From NCBI RefSeq assembly GCF_949292005.1, contig NZ_CASEXV010000073.1, forward strand, positions 1 to 57,267: a stretch of DNA of 57,267 nt, in the 5' to 3' direction. This document shows, in pieces, positions 24,596 to 33,020 of the stretch. The DNA comes from an uncultured Bifidobacterium sp. (GTDB lineage Bacteria; Actinomycetota; Actinomycetes; Actinomycetales; Bifidobacteriaceae). The notes below the pieces were generated by a model. The model saw only the letters and a list, made by a program, of their open reading frames with translations. It was not told where the DNA came from and did not search any database. Positions within the stretch are counted from its first letter, which is position 1; each line of letters begins with the position of its first letter. The position numbers and the translations under genes were made by a program.

Positions 24596-27109
24596 GGTGT
24601 GTCCTTTCGTGGATGGTTGTTCCGATGGTATACGGCTGTCACGGGGTTGCGCCCTTGACGATTGCTCGGCCGGCAAGGCTGTCGATAGGGCCGATGTTGT
24701 CGCTGGCTGCTGTTCGGTGTGTGGCTCGTCCGAGGCGCCTCGGTCCCCGGAGGACCTTTGGTCGTTTTCGGAGCGCCGATCGCCCGAGTCGATGATGACC
24801 TTCGGCTCATGTTCCGTCGCGGGGGTCGTTCCGGTGGGTGTTGTGTTGACGCCGTGGACATCCTCATGGATGCGCGCGTGGCGCAGGCGGTTCGCGTTGA
24901 GGACCAAACACACCGAGCTGAAGGCCATCGCCAGTCCGGCGATCATGGGGCTGAGCAGCAGACCGGTGACGGGGTAGAGCACTCCGGCGGCGAGCGGGAT
25001 GCCGATGATGTTGTAGCCAAACGCCCATCCCAGGTTCTCCCGGATATTGCGCATGGTCGCCTTCGACAGGTTGATCGTGCGCAGAACCCCCGTCAGATCC
25101 CCGTTCATCAGCGTGACGTCGGCGGACTGCATGGCGACGTCCGTTCCTGTGCCCATCGCGATGCCCAGATCGGCCTGGGCGAGGGCGGGGGCGTCGTTGA
25201 TGCCGTCCCCAACCATTGCGATAAGCGCGTCGTGGTCGCCACTCCTGTCGCGTTCCTCTTGGAGGCGTTGGATCCAGTAGGCCTTTCCGTCCGGCCGCAC
25301 TTGGGCGATGACGGTGTCGATGCCCACCTTGCGTGCCACGGCCGAGGCTATGGGTGCCTTGTCGCCACTGAGCATGACGGTGCGGATGCCCGCGCGGTGC
25401 AGGGCCGCCACCGTGGCAGCCGATGTGGGTTTGATCTCATCGGCGGTGTATGTCGGCTTGTCGATGGTCGAGTCCACGTCGACCGTTCCGCGTGTGATGG
25501 TGCCGGTTTTATCGAAGACCACCGTGCGGATTCCACGTGCTTGTTCCAGGGTGGCCGCCGATGTCACCAGAACGCCGTTCGTCGCACCCAGTCCCATGGC
25601 CGCCGTGACGGACAACGGTGTTGCGAGGCCAAGCGCGCAGGGGCAGGCGATGATGAGAACGCTTACCGCAGTGACCAGCGCGTGCGTAAGGCGCGGGTCG
25701 GGGCCGAATCCCATCCAAATGGCGAATGTCCACACTGCGATGATCATCACGATCGGAACGAAAACCCCGGCTATGCGGTCTGCCATGCGCTGGACGGGGG
25801 CTTTTGTCGCCTGGGCGTGCGCCACCATGCCGACAATCTGTGCGAGCAGGGTGTCACCTCCGGTGCGGGTGACCCGGATTGCGACGGCTCCGTCGAGGAC
25901 CATGGTTGCTCCCGTGACCTCGCTGTCCTCAACGGCTTCGATCGCCTCGGATTCCCCGGTGATCATGGATTCGTCAACATGCGCGCTTCCTGCGATGACG
26001 ATTCCGTCGACGGGCACGCGCTCGCCGGACTTGACCACCACGATGTCGTTCCCGTGGAGTTCGTCGACGCCCACCTCGTGGAGATGGGACGCCTCGCGCC
26101 ACAGATTCCTAGCCGCTTCCGTGTCCGAGGTATCGAGACGACGCGCCTCGCGCGGACGCAGTCGGATAAGCGACTGTATCGCCTTGCCTGTGCCCTCTCG
26201 GGCCTTCGCCTCAAGCAAGCGTCCCAGAAGCACAAGTGTGATGATGACCCCGACCGATTCGAAGTAGGGGTTGCGGGAACCTTCGGGAAGCAGGGTCGGC
26301 GCGATGCAGGCAACAAGGCTGAATGCGTAGGCCGCGGTGGAGCCGAGGGCCACCAGCGAGTTCATCTCGGGCATGCGGTGGATGAGGGCGGGCCATCCCA
26401 CCCGATGTATGGGGGCGCCACAGTAGAACATCACCGGGGTGATGAGCAGTGCCTGAAGCCAGGGATTGACCATCCACTCCGGAATGAGGGAGGGCGTGAG
26501 CATATGGAGCATCGATGTGACGAACACGGGTATCGTGAGCACGGCTCCGACGATGACGAGCCGGGTGAGGTAGGAGATTTCGTTGTGCCGCTCCTGCGCG
26601 CCGCGGCGCTCGTCGTCCAGCGCCCGTTGCGGGTCGATGGTGTTCGTTGTGGTCGTCGCTTGCGTGGTCGGGGCGTCCGTGCCCGATGTGGTGCTTGCGG
26701 ATGCGGACGTCGACTCCGAATCGACGCCGCCGGTCACGGTCAGAAGGCCATGAACCATGTTCATTCCGCAGGCGAACGGATAATCGCCTGGTTTGAGGGC
26801 GGGAAGACGGACCTCGGTGCGTGTGTCGCCCGGGAGGGCGGCATTGAGCGCCAGGTCGGAGAAGACGACGTGAGAGGTGCATTCGCCCGTCTCCTGCCGG
26901 TCGAAGGTGAGAACGATGGGCGTTCCGGGTGACATGGTGATTGTCGAAGGCGAGTAGCCGCCCTTCACGGTAATCGTCGCGCGTTGCACACCGTCCCGCG
27001 TCACGCCCGCCGTGGCGTGGCGCTCTCCGAAGAAGAACCGCAATATGAGCCAGGTCAGCAGACCCGCGACGACGACTGCGCCGACTCCCGCGAATATGGT
27101 GATGGGCAT
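24401..27109 (-). CDS. Copper-type P1B ATPase fused to cupredoxin and YHS domains, apparently lacking the nucleotide-binding domain
   Basis: CopA-like protein expected to export Cu(I). From ATG 27109 (AGGAGG 5 nt upstream) it has 902 residues. There is an N-terminal membrane anchor (3-26) and a cupredoxin-like domain (about 42-127) with ECTSH and ACGMNMVHG ligands. The transport core (178-747) has TGES (384-387), CPC (489-491), DKTGT (533-537) and GDGIND (634-639). A disordered linker and a YHS metal-binding domain (about 857-895) follow. Between DKTGT and the IKPTS segment only some 25 residues occur, where P1B pumps carry a domain of roughly 100 residues including the HP motif. ATP binding is therefore doubtful. 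It is divergent from csoR. Confidence 0.88.
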   Translation of the reverse strand: MPITIFAGVGAVVVAGLLTWLILRFFFGERHATAGVTRDGVQRATITVKGGYSPSTITMSPGTPIVLTFDRQETGECTSHVVFSDLALNAALPGDTRTEVRLPALKPGDYPFACGMNMVHGLLTVTGGVDSESTSASASTTSGTDAPTTQATTTTNTIDPQRALDDERRGAQERHNEISYLTRLVIVGAVLTIPVFVTSMLHMLTPSLIPEWMVNPWLQALLITPVMFYCGAPIHRVGWPALIHRMPEMNSLVALGSTAAYAFSLVACIAPTLLPEGSRNPYFESVGVIITLVLLGRLLEAKAREGTGKAIQSLIRLRPREARRLDTSDTEAARNLWREASHLHEVGVDELHGNDIVVVKSGERVPVDGIVIAGSAHVDESMITGESEAIEAVEDSEVTGATMVLDGAVAIRVTRTGGDTLLAQIVGMVAHAQATKAPVQRMADRIAGVFVPIVMIIAVWTFAIWMGFGPDPRLTHALVTAVSVLIIACPCALGLATPLSVTAAMGLGATNGVLVTSAATLEQARGIRTVVFDKTGTITRGTVDVDSTIDKPTYTADEIKPTSAATVAALHRAGIRTVMLSGDKAPIASAVARKVGIDTVIAQVRPDGKAYWIQRLQEERDRSGDHDALIAMVGDGINDAPALAQADLGIAMGTGTDVAMQSADVTLMNGDLTGVLRTINLSKATMRNIRENLGWAFGYNIIGIPLAAGVLYPVTGLLLSPMIAGLAMAFSSVCLVLNANRLRHARIHEDVHGVNTTPTGTTPATEHEPKVIIDSGDRRSENDQRSSGDRGASDEPHTEQQPATTSALSTALPAEQSSRAQPRDSRIPSEQPSTKGHTMHMHDMNHNATETTPTAKDPVCGMSVTVTDDAITQDHDGRTYYFCSEHCAGTFEKSPREYADKD

Positions 27110-27255
27110 CGTTCCTCCTTCTTCCGGACGGGTCGGGACATTCCGCCCGTCTCTTCCCGTTGCCACTATCATCCCAGCGATGCTTCGTGACGAGCGGTGC
27201 GCAGTCGGATGTCCCCGGAACATTCGCGGTCCATCCGCGGCCGATGGTGCATACT

Positions 27256-27276
27256 ATATACCCTATGGGGGTATAT
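27256..27276. promoter_or_regulatory. CsoR-type copper operator between copA-like gene and csoR
   Basis: ATATACCC, five bases, GGGTATAT forms a perfect 8-bp inverted repeat in the divergent spacer. It resembles the GC-centred, TATA-flanked operators bound by CsoR repressors. An AT-rich arm (GGTATATAC) follows at once and may overlap a -10 box. One site could control both directions. Confidence 0.75.
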
Positions 27277-27337
27277 GGTATATACTCAAAGGTGAATTGC
27301 TGATGCGGACATCGCTGGTGCGGACAAGGGAGGGGTC

Positions 27338-27619
27338 ATGCAGGGGTATCACGACGATAAAAGCAAGGTCATGGCCCGTCTGCGCCGGATCGAGGGGCAG
27401 GTCCATGCCATCGCTCAGATGGTGGACGACGATCAGTACTGCATCGACGTGATCACGCAGATCTCGGCTGCGGACTCAGCTCTGAAATCGGTCGCGCTTC
27501 TGCTGCTGGACGATCATCTGGACCACTGCGTGCGTAAGGCCGCCGCCGATGGCGGGGAGGTGGCCGACGAGAAGCTGGCCGAGGCGTCGCGCGCCATCGC
27601 GCGTCTGGTGAAATCCTAA
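27338..27619 (+). CDS. csoR: Copper-sensing repressor CsoR
   Basis: All-helical tetrameric repressor that leaves DNA when Cu(I) binds. The 93-residue protein carries MARLRRIEGQVHAI, and the copper ligands Cys35, His60 and Cys64 match the Cys-His-Cys set of the family. GGGAGGGG precedes ATG 27338. It is divergent from the copper ATPase over a palindromic operator, so it probably represses both itself and the pump. Confidence 0.93.
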   Translation: MQGYHDDKSKVMARLRRIEGQVHAIAQMVDDDQYCIDVITQISAADSALKSVALLLLDDHLDHCVRKAAADGGEVADEKLAEASRAIARLVKS

Positions 27620-27682
27620 GGCCGACCGAGTCCCGCGCCTCCATCCATGGCATGGTCCACGGCGACCGCTTCAATAGAACAT

Positions 27683-29020
27683 ATGTTCGATTCTGGTGTG
27701 ACTCTGCTTGCGGTGGTGGTGGTTGCCGCCATCGCATTCGTTGCGGGCCTCTTCGTCGGGGTGGAACGCGGACGGGGAAAGTCCGGCGCGCTTCGCGGTA
27801 GGGAGGAGGAGGCATGGCGCGCTCGGCTTGATGAGGTCAAGGACGAGAACGCGCGCCTTATGGCTCAGTGCTCGCAACTTCGCGCGCAGATCGACGGCCT
27901 TGATCAGCAGCTTGTGTTCGCCAAGTCCCAGCTTGCCCAAGCGCAGCAGGCGGAGCGCGTGCGCATGGAGCATGATCGCGACCGCATGGAGGAGGAGAAC
28001 AGGCGCAGGGCCAAGGAGCGGGAGGACATGATGGGGGAGCGTTCGCAAGTCGTCACAGCGTTGGCTCCTGTGCAGAAGACGTTGGAGGCGCTCAGGGGCA
28101 AGGTCTCCCAGATGGAGGAGAGCCGTCGTCAGGAGATGGGCGTCTTGGGGGAGAGACTCAAGGGTCTGGGCGATCAGCAGGGACGGTTGGACCGTGAGAC
28201 CGCAGCTCTGGCGTCGGCTCTGCGTGACAACAAGGTCCGCGGAGCGTGGGGGGAGGCCCAGCTGCGCAACATCGTCGAGTCCGCCGGGTTGCTGGAGCAT
28301 GTGGATTTCGACGTTCAGGTGGTTGTCCAGGATGATTCCGGTCGCAATCGGCGTCCCGACATGGTTATCCATCTTCCGGGAGGGGCCGCGGTTCCGATCG
28401 ACGCCAAGGTTCCGTATGCGGATTACCAGCGCGCGTGCGCCATTCCCGACACCGCGAGTCCACAGGATCTTGACAACCGGGAGAAGCTTCTACGAGCGCA
28501 TGCGAAGGCGCTGCGCGAACATGTCCACGCTTTGTCGCAAAAGGCCTATTGGAAAACGCTCCCCGTGGCTCCGGATTTCGTCATAGCGTTCATTCCCAAC
28601 GAGTCCCTGCTGCAGGCCGCTCTTCGGGTCGATCCCACCCTTCTGGACGACGCCTTCGCGCAGAACGTCGCCTTGACATCTCCCGTCACGCTATGGGCCG
28701 TGCTCAAATCCATGTCGTACTCATGGCAACAGCAGAGCCTGAGTGATGAGGCCCGTGAGCTCTATGATCTGTCCCGTGAGCTATACGGACGCTTCTCCAT
28801 ACTGGGCGCTCGGGCGGTGTCGCTGGGGTCCGCCATCACCAAAACCGTCACCGCGTACAACCAGTTCGCGTCGTCGCTCGAATCGCGCGTTCTTGTCACA
28901 GCGCGCAAGCTTCACAAGGTGGATATGTCGACAACCATAGCCGATGTCGGACTTATCGATTCCGAGGACGGAGATGTGCGTGAGCTGACCGCGCCCGAGG
29001 TCCGGCAGGCGGAGGACTGA
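27683..29020 (+). CDS. rmuC: DNA recombination protein RmuC
   Basis: RmuC-family protein thought to limit DNA inversions, with a PD-(D/E)XK-like nuclease fold. The 445-residue product has a single membrane anchor (about 6-30) and a long coiled coil (about 45-175). The RmuC core follows, with NKVRGAWGEAQLRNIVESAGLLEH, RPDMVIHLPGG, PIDAKVPYADY and FVIAFIPNE. ATG 27683 puts the anchor at the N-terminus; ATG 27647 in the same frame adds 12 residues and has no better ribosome site. Confidence 0.9.
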   Translation: MFDSGVTLLAVVVVAAIAFVAGLFVGVERGRGKSGALRGREEEAWRARLDEVKDENARLMAQCSQLRAQIDGLDQQLVFAKSQLAQAQQAERVRMEHDRDRMEEENRRRAKEREDMMGERSQVVTALAPVQKTLEALRGKVSQMEESRRQEMGVLGERLKGLGDQQGRLDRETAALASALRDNKVRGAWGEAQLRNIVESAGLLEHVDFDVQVVVQDDSGRNRRPDMVIHLPGGAAVPIDAKVPYADYQRACAIPDTASPQDLDNREKLLRAHAKALREHVHALSQKAYWKTLPVAPDFVIAFIPNESLLQAALRVDPTLLDDAFAQNVALTSPVTLWAVLKSMSYSWQQQSLSDEARELYDLSRELYGRFSILGARAVSLGSAITKTVTAYNQFASSLESRVLVTARKLHKVDMSTTIADVGLIDSEDGDVRELTAPEVRQAED

Positions 29021-29125
29021 TTCCATGGACGTGGGGGTGGAGCCGCCGGGACTTGGACGAGAGCGTGGGAAGCACGCGGGTGGAACCGGAATCGTTGACC
29101 TCCCGCGGCTGTAGTGTGGGGTTTC

Positions 29126-29860
29126 ATGGCAGACAAGAATCTCCGGGAATCCGAGTTTCGCAGAACAGGCGTCGGCGAAACAGCTGACGATTATGTCCAC
29201 GATGGTGAGGATCGGCGTTTCGCGCTGATGCCGCCACGCGAGCAGCTGTCCAGCATGCTTCGGCGCGATATGTCCGAACGGCCTTTCAGCGAACTGTACT
29301 CCGTGTCGCTTGATCATCGGGGAGCGACGATCGTCGGGCATGCGCTTCTTGACGCTCTGGAGGAGCGGGGCTTCTCGGTGGACGATTTCGATGCCGTTGG
29401 CGCCCTCACATCCGCCGCCGTTCCCCTTGTGTGCGCCATGGTTCAGGCCGCGTCGTCGCGGGGGCAGAGCCTCGACGCCTTCGTCATGGATTTCGTGTAC
29501 CCCTCGGTGAAGGGTCCTTCGATCTCCGGGAGACGTGTGGTCTTGGTCGACTCATGGCTGTCGGAGAAGTCCTACGTGCAGACATCCTCATTGGTGACCC
29601 TGCGGAACGGCAACGAGCTGAGTCTGGACTGCGGCATCATCGACCGCGAGGGCGCCAGCGTGGTCGCGGTTGCCTCGGTGGTCGGCGGAGTTGGCGAATC
29701 AGGGGAAGAGCGGGCGGCGACGTCCCTCGGCGGTGACCGCGAAGGGGATTCACGGATCGCGGTGGTCGATCCTGTTACGGGAGTGCGTCGTGATCTGCCG
29801 TTTGTCCAGGTGTTCGACGAGCGGGAACTTCGATCCGAAGCCGCGGGCGCCCATGCATGA
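29126..29860 (+). CDS. Orotate phosphoribosyltransferase-like protein with degenerate PRPP loop
   Basis: A 244-residue protein whose middle follows actinobacterial PyrE: HRGATIVGHALLDALEERG, VGALTSAAVPLVCAMVQAA, LDAFVMDF and ISGRRVVLVDS. In true OPRT the last segment runs into an Asp-rich PRPP loop of the type VEDTSTTGGS; here it reads VDSWLSEKSY. The catalytic Lys/His region after LDAF is also changed (VYPSVKGP). I infer a non-catalytic or altered paralogue. ATG 29126 is preferred, with GGGG 5-8 nt upstream. Its stop overlaps the start of the methyltransferase gene by 8 nt, suggesting a shared transcript. Confidence 0.65.
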   Translation: MADKNLRESEFRRTGVGETADDYVHDGEDRRFALMPPREQLSSMLRRDMSERPFSELYSVSLDHRGATIVGHALLDALEERGFSVDDFDAVGALTSAAVPLVCAMVQAASSRGQSLDAFVMDFVYPSVKGPSISGRRVVLVDSWLSEKSYVQTSSLVTLRNGNELSLDCGIIDREGASVVAVASVVGGVGESGEERAATSLGGDREGDSRIAVVDPVTGVRRDLPFVQVFDERELRSEAAGAHA

Positions 29861-30590
29861 TCCCGATCCCGTCACCCTTGCGGCCAAGGCCTCAGGCGAG
29901 CCGGAGCTCAGACCGGTCGGAGTGGGCCCTTGGTCGGTGGAGCATCCGGGAGAGCCGCGACCCGATGACGCATCCTCGCCATGTTTCGATCCGCGCGTCG
30001 ATCCCGTTCTTCTTGATGAGGGCGATCGCCGCAATGTCGTAGACCGTTATCGGTACTGGAGCGTCGACGCCATAAGGGACGATCTGGATCGTCGGGGACG
30101 CCATCCGTTTGAGATCGCAGTCGAGAACTGGTCCCATGACTTCAATATCGGATCCGTGGTTCGCACCGCGAACGCCTTCGCCGCCAATCGCGTCCATATA
30201 GTAGGTCCACGGAAATGGAACAGGCGCGGCGCCTTGATGACTGAGCTGTACCAGCATGTCGATCACATGCCCAGCATCGCCGCCCTAGGTCAATGGTGGC
30301 GTCGGGAACACCCCGATGACCCCATCATCGCATTGGACATAGTTCCGGGTGCCATCCCCATCGAGGATTATGAGTTTCCCGAACGCTGCCTGATGCTTTT
30401 CGGGGCGGAGGGGCCCGGACTGTCGGCCAACGCGCTGGATCTTGCCGATGACGTGGTGTTCATCTCACAGTTCGGTTCCGTCAGATCGATCAACGCGGGG
30501 GCGGCCGCGGCGGTGGCCATGCACTGCTGGATATCGCAGCATGCGCATATTCGCGGTGCCGTGGAGAACGGGGATTCCCTGTTGTCGTAG
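29853..30590 (+). CDS. SpoU/TrmH-family RNA 2'-O-methyltransferase
   Basis: SAM-dependent methyltransferase of the SPOUT class acting on tRNA or rRNA ribose. The 245-residue protein has a variable first third, then motif 1 NWSHDFNIGSVVRTANAF with the catalytic Arg. Motif 2 LMLFGAEGPGLS and motif 3 SVRSINAGAAAAVAMHCW form the knotted SAM site. ATG 29853 lies inside the end of the upstream gene. Which nucleotide is modified cannot be read from the sequence. A 195-nt spacer with no gene follows. Confidence 0.88.
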   Translation: MHDPDPVTLAAKASGEPELRPVGVGPWSVEHPGEPRPDDASSPCFDPRVDPVLLDEGDRRNVVDRYRYWSVDAIRDDLDRRGRHPFEIAVENWSHDFNIGSVVRTANAFAANRVHIVGPRKWNRRGALMTELYQHVDHMPSIAALGQWWRREHPDDPIIALDIVPGAIPIEDYEFPERCLMLFGAEGPGLSANALDLADDVVFISQFGSVRSINAGAAAAVAMHCWISQHAHIRGAVENGDSLLS

Positions 30591-30680
30591 ACGCGGGTCG
30601 TCGGCGCGGATGCGTGACTCGTGCTGGGTTCCCGCAGCGGTTTCCCAGGCGAGAACGGTGCCTTCCGATGCGTTTCATAT

Positions 30681-30716
30681 TGGATGCCTTGTTGGATGCC
30701 CTGTTCTGGATGTCAT
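30681..30716 (+). repeat. Short imperfect tandem repeat
   Basis: Three imperfect units of about 12 nt (TTGGATGCCTTG, TTGGATGCCCTG, TTCTGGATGTC) lie in the spacer before the ABC transporter genes. No function is apparent. Confidence 0.4.
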
Positions 30717-30788
30717 CTCCCCAGGCGTTTATCCACATGACCATATGCTCCGATCGGGAGGGTTCGTCAGGGATAGCCTGAGGCAATG

Positions 30789-31793
30789 ATGACTGCCGCA
30801 GGCCTCACCGTGAGCTTCCGCTCAAAAGCCGTTCTATCGGATGTCAGCTTTGCCGCCGAAGATGGGCGGGTCACTGGGTTTGTGGGTCCCAACGGCGCGG
30901 GGAAGTCGACGACCATAAGAGCTTTGCTCAACCTTGTCCAGCCCGATTCCGGAACCGTTCTCATCGATGGTGTTCGTTTCGCCGATGCCGCGGTGCCCAT
31001 GTCGTTGGCCGGAGCGGTTCTCGATGCCGCATCCGTGCATCGTGGCAGAACCGCACGGAACCATCTTCTGTCGCTCGCCCTGACCAATGGGATATCGACG
31101 CGTCGGGTGGACGAGGTCATGGATGTGTGCGGCTTGTCGTCCGTGCGCTCGCGCCGGGTGGGGACGTTCTCTTTGGGAATGAGACAACGGCTGTCGATCG
31201 CGGCCGCGTTGCTGGGTGATCCTCGCAACCTCATCCTTGATGAGCCTGTCAACGGGCTGGATCCCGAGGGCATCCGATGGGTCAGAGATCTGTGCCGGCA
31301 CTATGCGTCCCTTGGCCGTGCGGTGCTGCTGAGCTCGCATCTTATGGGCGAGCTGGCGGTGACCGCCGATGATCTTGTCGTGATAGCGCGAGGTCGAATC
31401 ATTCACACATCAACGGTGGCCATGTTCGTCGCGGCGCATTCGCGACCATGCGTCCGGATCTCGACTCCCGACATTGGCGCCTTCGGAGCGGTGATGGAAT
31501 CATTTCCGCGCGCCACGGTGGAAAGGATCTTCTGGGCTGAGGAGGGGAGTCCGGACTGTGGGGTGTTCCGGATCAGGAATGTCGGTCTGTCCGAGTTGTC
31601 GAGGGCTTTGGCCGAGGGGCATGTGACGGTTCACGGCTTGGTGGAGGAGCGGGCGTCGTTGGAGAGCGCATATCTGGAATTGGCATGTGGATGTGGAGAT
31701 TTCGCATCGTGGGGCCGCTCATGCCCACAGGAGACGCAGATGTGGGCCGGACCAGGCAACCGGGAAGGGAAGAGGGTGGAGAAGGGGAGATGA
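30789..31793 (+). CDS. ABC transporter ATP-binding protein
   Basis: The 334-residue ATPase belongs to the multidrug/bacitracin-type exporter group (DrrA/CcmA). Walker A is GPNGAGKSTT, the signature FSLGMRQR, Walker B NLILDEP and the switch SSHL. The region after residue 215 is a short, poorly conserved tail ending in basic residues. ATG 30789 has GAGG 5 nt upstream; ATG 30786 adds one Met. The stop overlaps the start of the permease gene in an ATGATG cluster, so the two form one transporter. The cargo is unknown. Confidence 0.9.
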   Translation: MTAAGLTVSFRSKAVLSDVSFAAEDGRVTGFVGPNGAGKSTTIRALLNLVQPDSGTVLIDGVRFADAAVPMSLAGAVLDAASVHRGRTARNHLLSLALTNGISTRRVDEVMDVCGLSSVRSRRVGTFSLGMRQRLSIAAALLGDPRNLILDEPVNGLDPEGIRWVRDLCRHYASLGRAVLLSSHLMGELAVTADDLVVIARGRIIHTSTVAMFVAAHSRPCVRISTPDIGAFGAVMESFPRATVERIFWAEEGSPDCGVFRIRNVGLSELSRALAEGHVTVHGLVEERASLESAYLELACGCGDFASWGRSCPQETQMWAGPGNREGKRVEKGR

Positions 31794-32665
31794 TGGAGAG
31801 GGCAAGTCACAATCGCACACCGGACGAGCCGGTCCTCCGCGTGTCCTTCGCTGGGTGTCTGTGCTCGGAACTGGTGAAGTTGGGCGGACTGATATCAACG
31901 TGGGTTTTCATGGGAGTCATCGTCGCCGGGCTTCCGCTTGTGGCCATGCTTGTGGCCGCGGCGGCTCTGCTGGGACGGTGGCTGTTGGGTGTGGGTGCGT
32001 CTGCCGCGTCATCCTTCGCCGTCATGTTCTGGATGTATCTCGGTGCGACGCTGGGGGATTTTGTCGTCGTCGTGGGTGTTTTCGGTGTTCTGTCCATCAC
32101 CGCGGAATACACGATGCGGTCCATCCAATCGACATTGATCGCCGTTCCGCGAAGGGGCATGCTTATCGGAGCGAAAGTCGCGGCCTTGGCCGTATATGTG
32201 ATGACGGCGTCCTTCGTCGGGATTTTTCTCGGCGTGGTGGTGGCGCTTCTGATGTCCGGGGGATTCGGTTTTCTCGCGGTTCCCTCCGAGGCTGCGGTGG
32301 TGCCTTTCGTGGCTGTTCTGGGAGGTCCGATCGCGCTGGCGATGGTGTCTCTTATCGCGTGGGGACTGGGCGCGATCTGCCGATCCACGCTCGGCGGTGT
32401 TCTGTCGTTCATCTTCCTGTTTTCAATTCTTCCGACGATCGTGGGAATCGGAGCGATGGTGGTTGGCGCGAATTCCACAATGGTGGTAGCCGACGCATGG
32501 CTTCCCTCGCGGGCCTTCATAACTTTCCTGACCGGCGTTTCCGCGGATCTTCCCATTTCCTCGGCCGTTGTGAATCGGTGGCAGGGTGGTCTGATCCTCA
32601 TGATGTGGACAGCGTGCGTGCTGGTGGCCGCAGGCGTGGCCATGTCCAGGTCCAACGTGACGTAG
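31790..32665 (+). CDS. ABC-2 type transporter permease
   Basis: The 291-residue membrane partner of the preceding ATPase has six predicted membrane segments. These include LISTWVFMGVIVAGLPLVAM near the N-terminus, then GATLGDFVVVVGVFGVL and a C-terminal GLILMMWTACVLVAAGV. The motif ITAEYTMRSIQSTLIAVPRR, following the second segment pair, is typical of ABC-2 permeases. GAAGGGGAG sits before ATG 31790/31793, which overlaps the ATPase stop. The gene is followed after 56 nt by gatC. Confidence 0.88.
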   Translation: MMERASHNRTPDEPVLRVSFAGCLCSELVKLGGLISTWVFMGVIVAGLPLVAMLVAAAALLGRWLLGVGASAASSFAVMFWMYLGATLGDFVVVVGVFGVLSITAEYTMRSIQSTLIAVPRRGMLIGAKVAALAVYVMTASFVGIFLGVVVALLMSGGFGFLAVPSEAAVVPFVAVLGGPIALAMVSLIAWGLGAICRSTLGGVLSFIFLFSILPTIVGIGAMVVGANSTMVVADAWLPSRAFITFLTGVSADLPISSAVVNRWQGGLILMMWTACVLVAAGVAMSRSNVT

Positions 32666-32721
32666 CGCGTGTTCCGGCCGATGGCGTCGTCACGTCACAG
32701 ACGGCTCATATAGTGGAGTGC

Positions 32722-33018
32722 ATGCCAACATTCACGCGTGAAGAAATAGAGCATCTGGGGGATTTGTCCCGGATCGCCCTCTCCGATGAGGAGATCGGCC
32801 GTATGCAGGGCGAGCTGAACGTCATAGCCGATGCCATCGCCACAGTCCAGGAGGTCGCCGGCGAGGATGTCCCGCCGACCGCCAACCCCATACCGTTGGA
32901 GGCCTATCTTCGGCCTGATGTGGCTCAGGAGCCGCTGTCGCAGGAGGAGGCGGTGGCGGGTGCCCCCGTGTCCGAATCCGGCATGTTCGTCGCTCCCCGG
33001 ATCCTGGGGGAGGAGTGA
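32722..33018 (+). CDS. gatC: Glutamyl-tRNA(Gln)/aspartyl-tRNA(Asn) amidotransferase subunit C
   Basis: The small 98-residue subunit stabilises GatA on GatB. Motifs are FTREEIEHLGDLSRIALSDE at the N-terminus and LRPDVAQEPLSQEEAVAGAP near the C-terminus, followed by FVAPRILGEE. GTGGAG lies just upstream of ATG 32722. The stop is 2 nt before the gatA start, so gatC-gatA-gatB is one translational unit that makes Gln-tRNA and possibly Asn-tRNA by transamidation. Confidence 0.95.
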   Translation: MPTFTREEIEHLGDLSRIALSDEEIGRMQGELNVIADAIATVQEVAGEDVPPTANPIPLEAYLRPDVAQEPLSQEEAVAGAPVSESGMFVAPRILGEE

Positions 33019-33020
33019 CC

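Noticed and set aside
24719..26932. A 737-codon open frame on the plus strand opposite the copper ATPase gene
   Set aside because: It is an antisense shadow of a GC-rich coding region; its translation is low in structure and shows no family motif, while the minus strand has all P-type ATPase motifs.
30729..30737. A perfect DnaA-box sequence (TTATCCACA)
   Set aside because: It is a single isolated copy without neighbouring boxes, dnaA or an AT-rich unwinding region, so it is no evidence for an origin.
31687..33018. A 443-codon frame running through the permease gene into gatC
   Set aside because: Only its last 98 codons are real (gatC). The first part is an out-of-frame reading of the permease gene.
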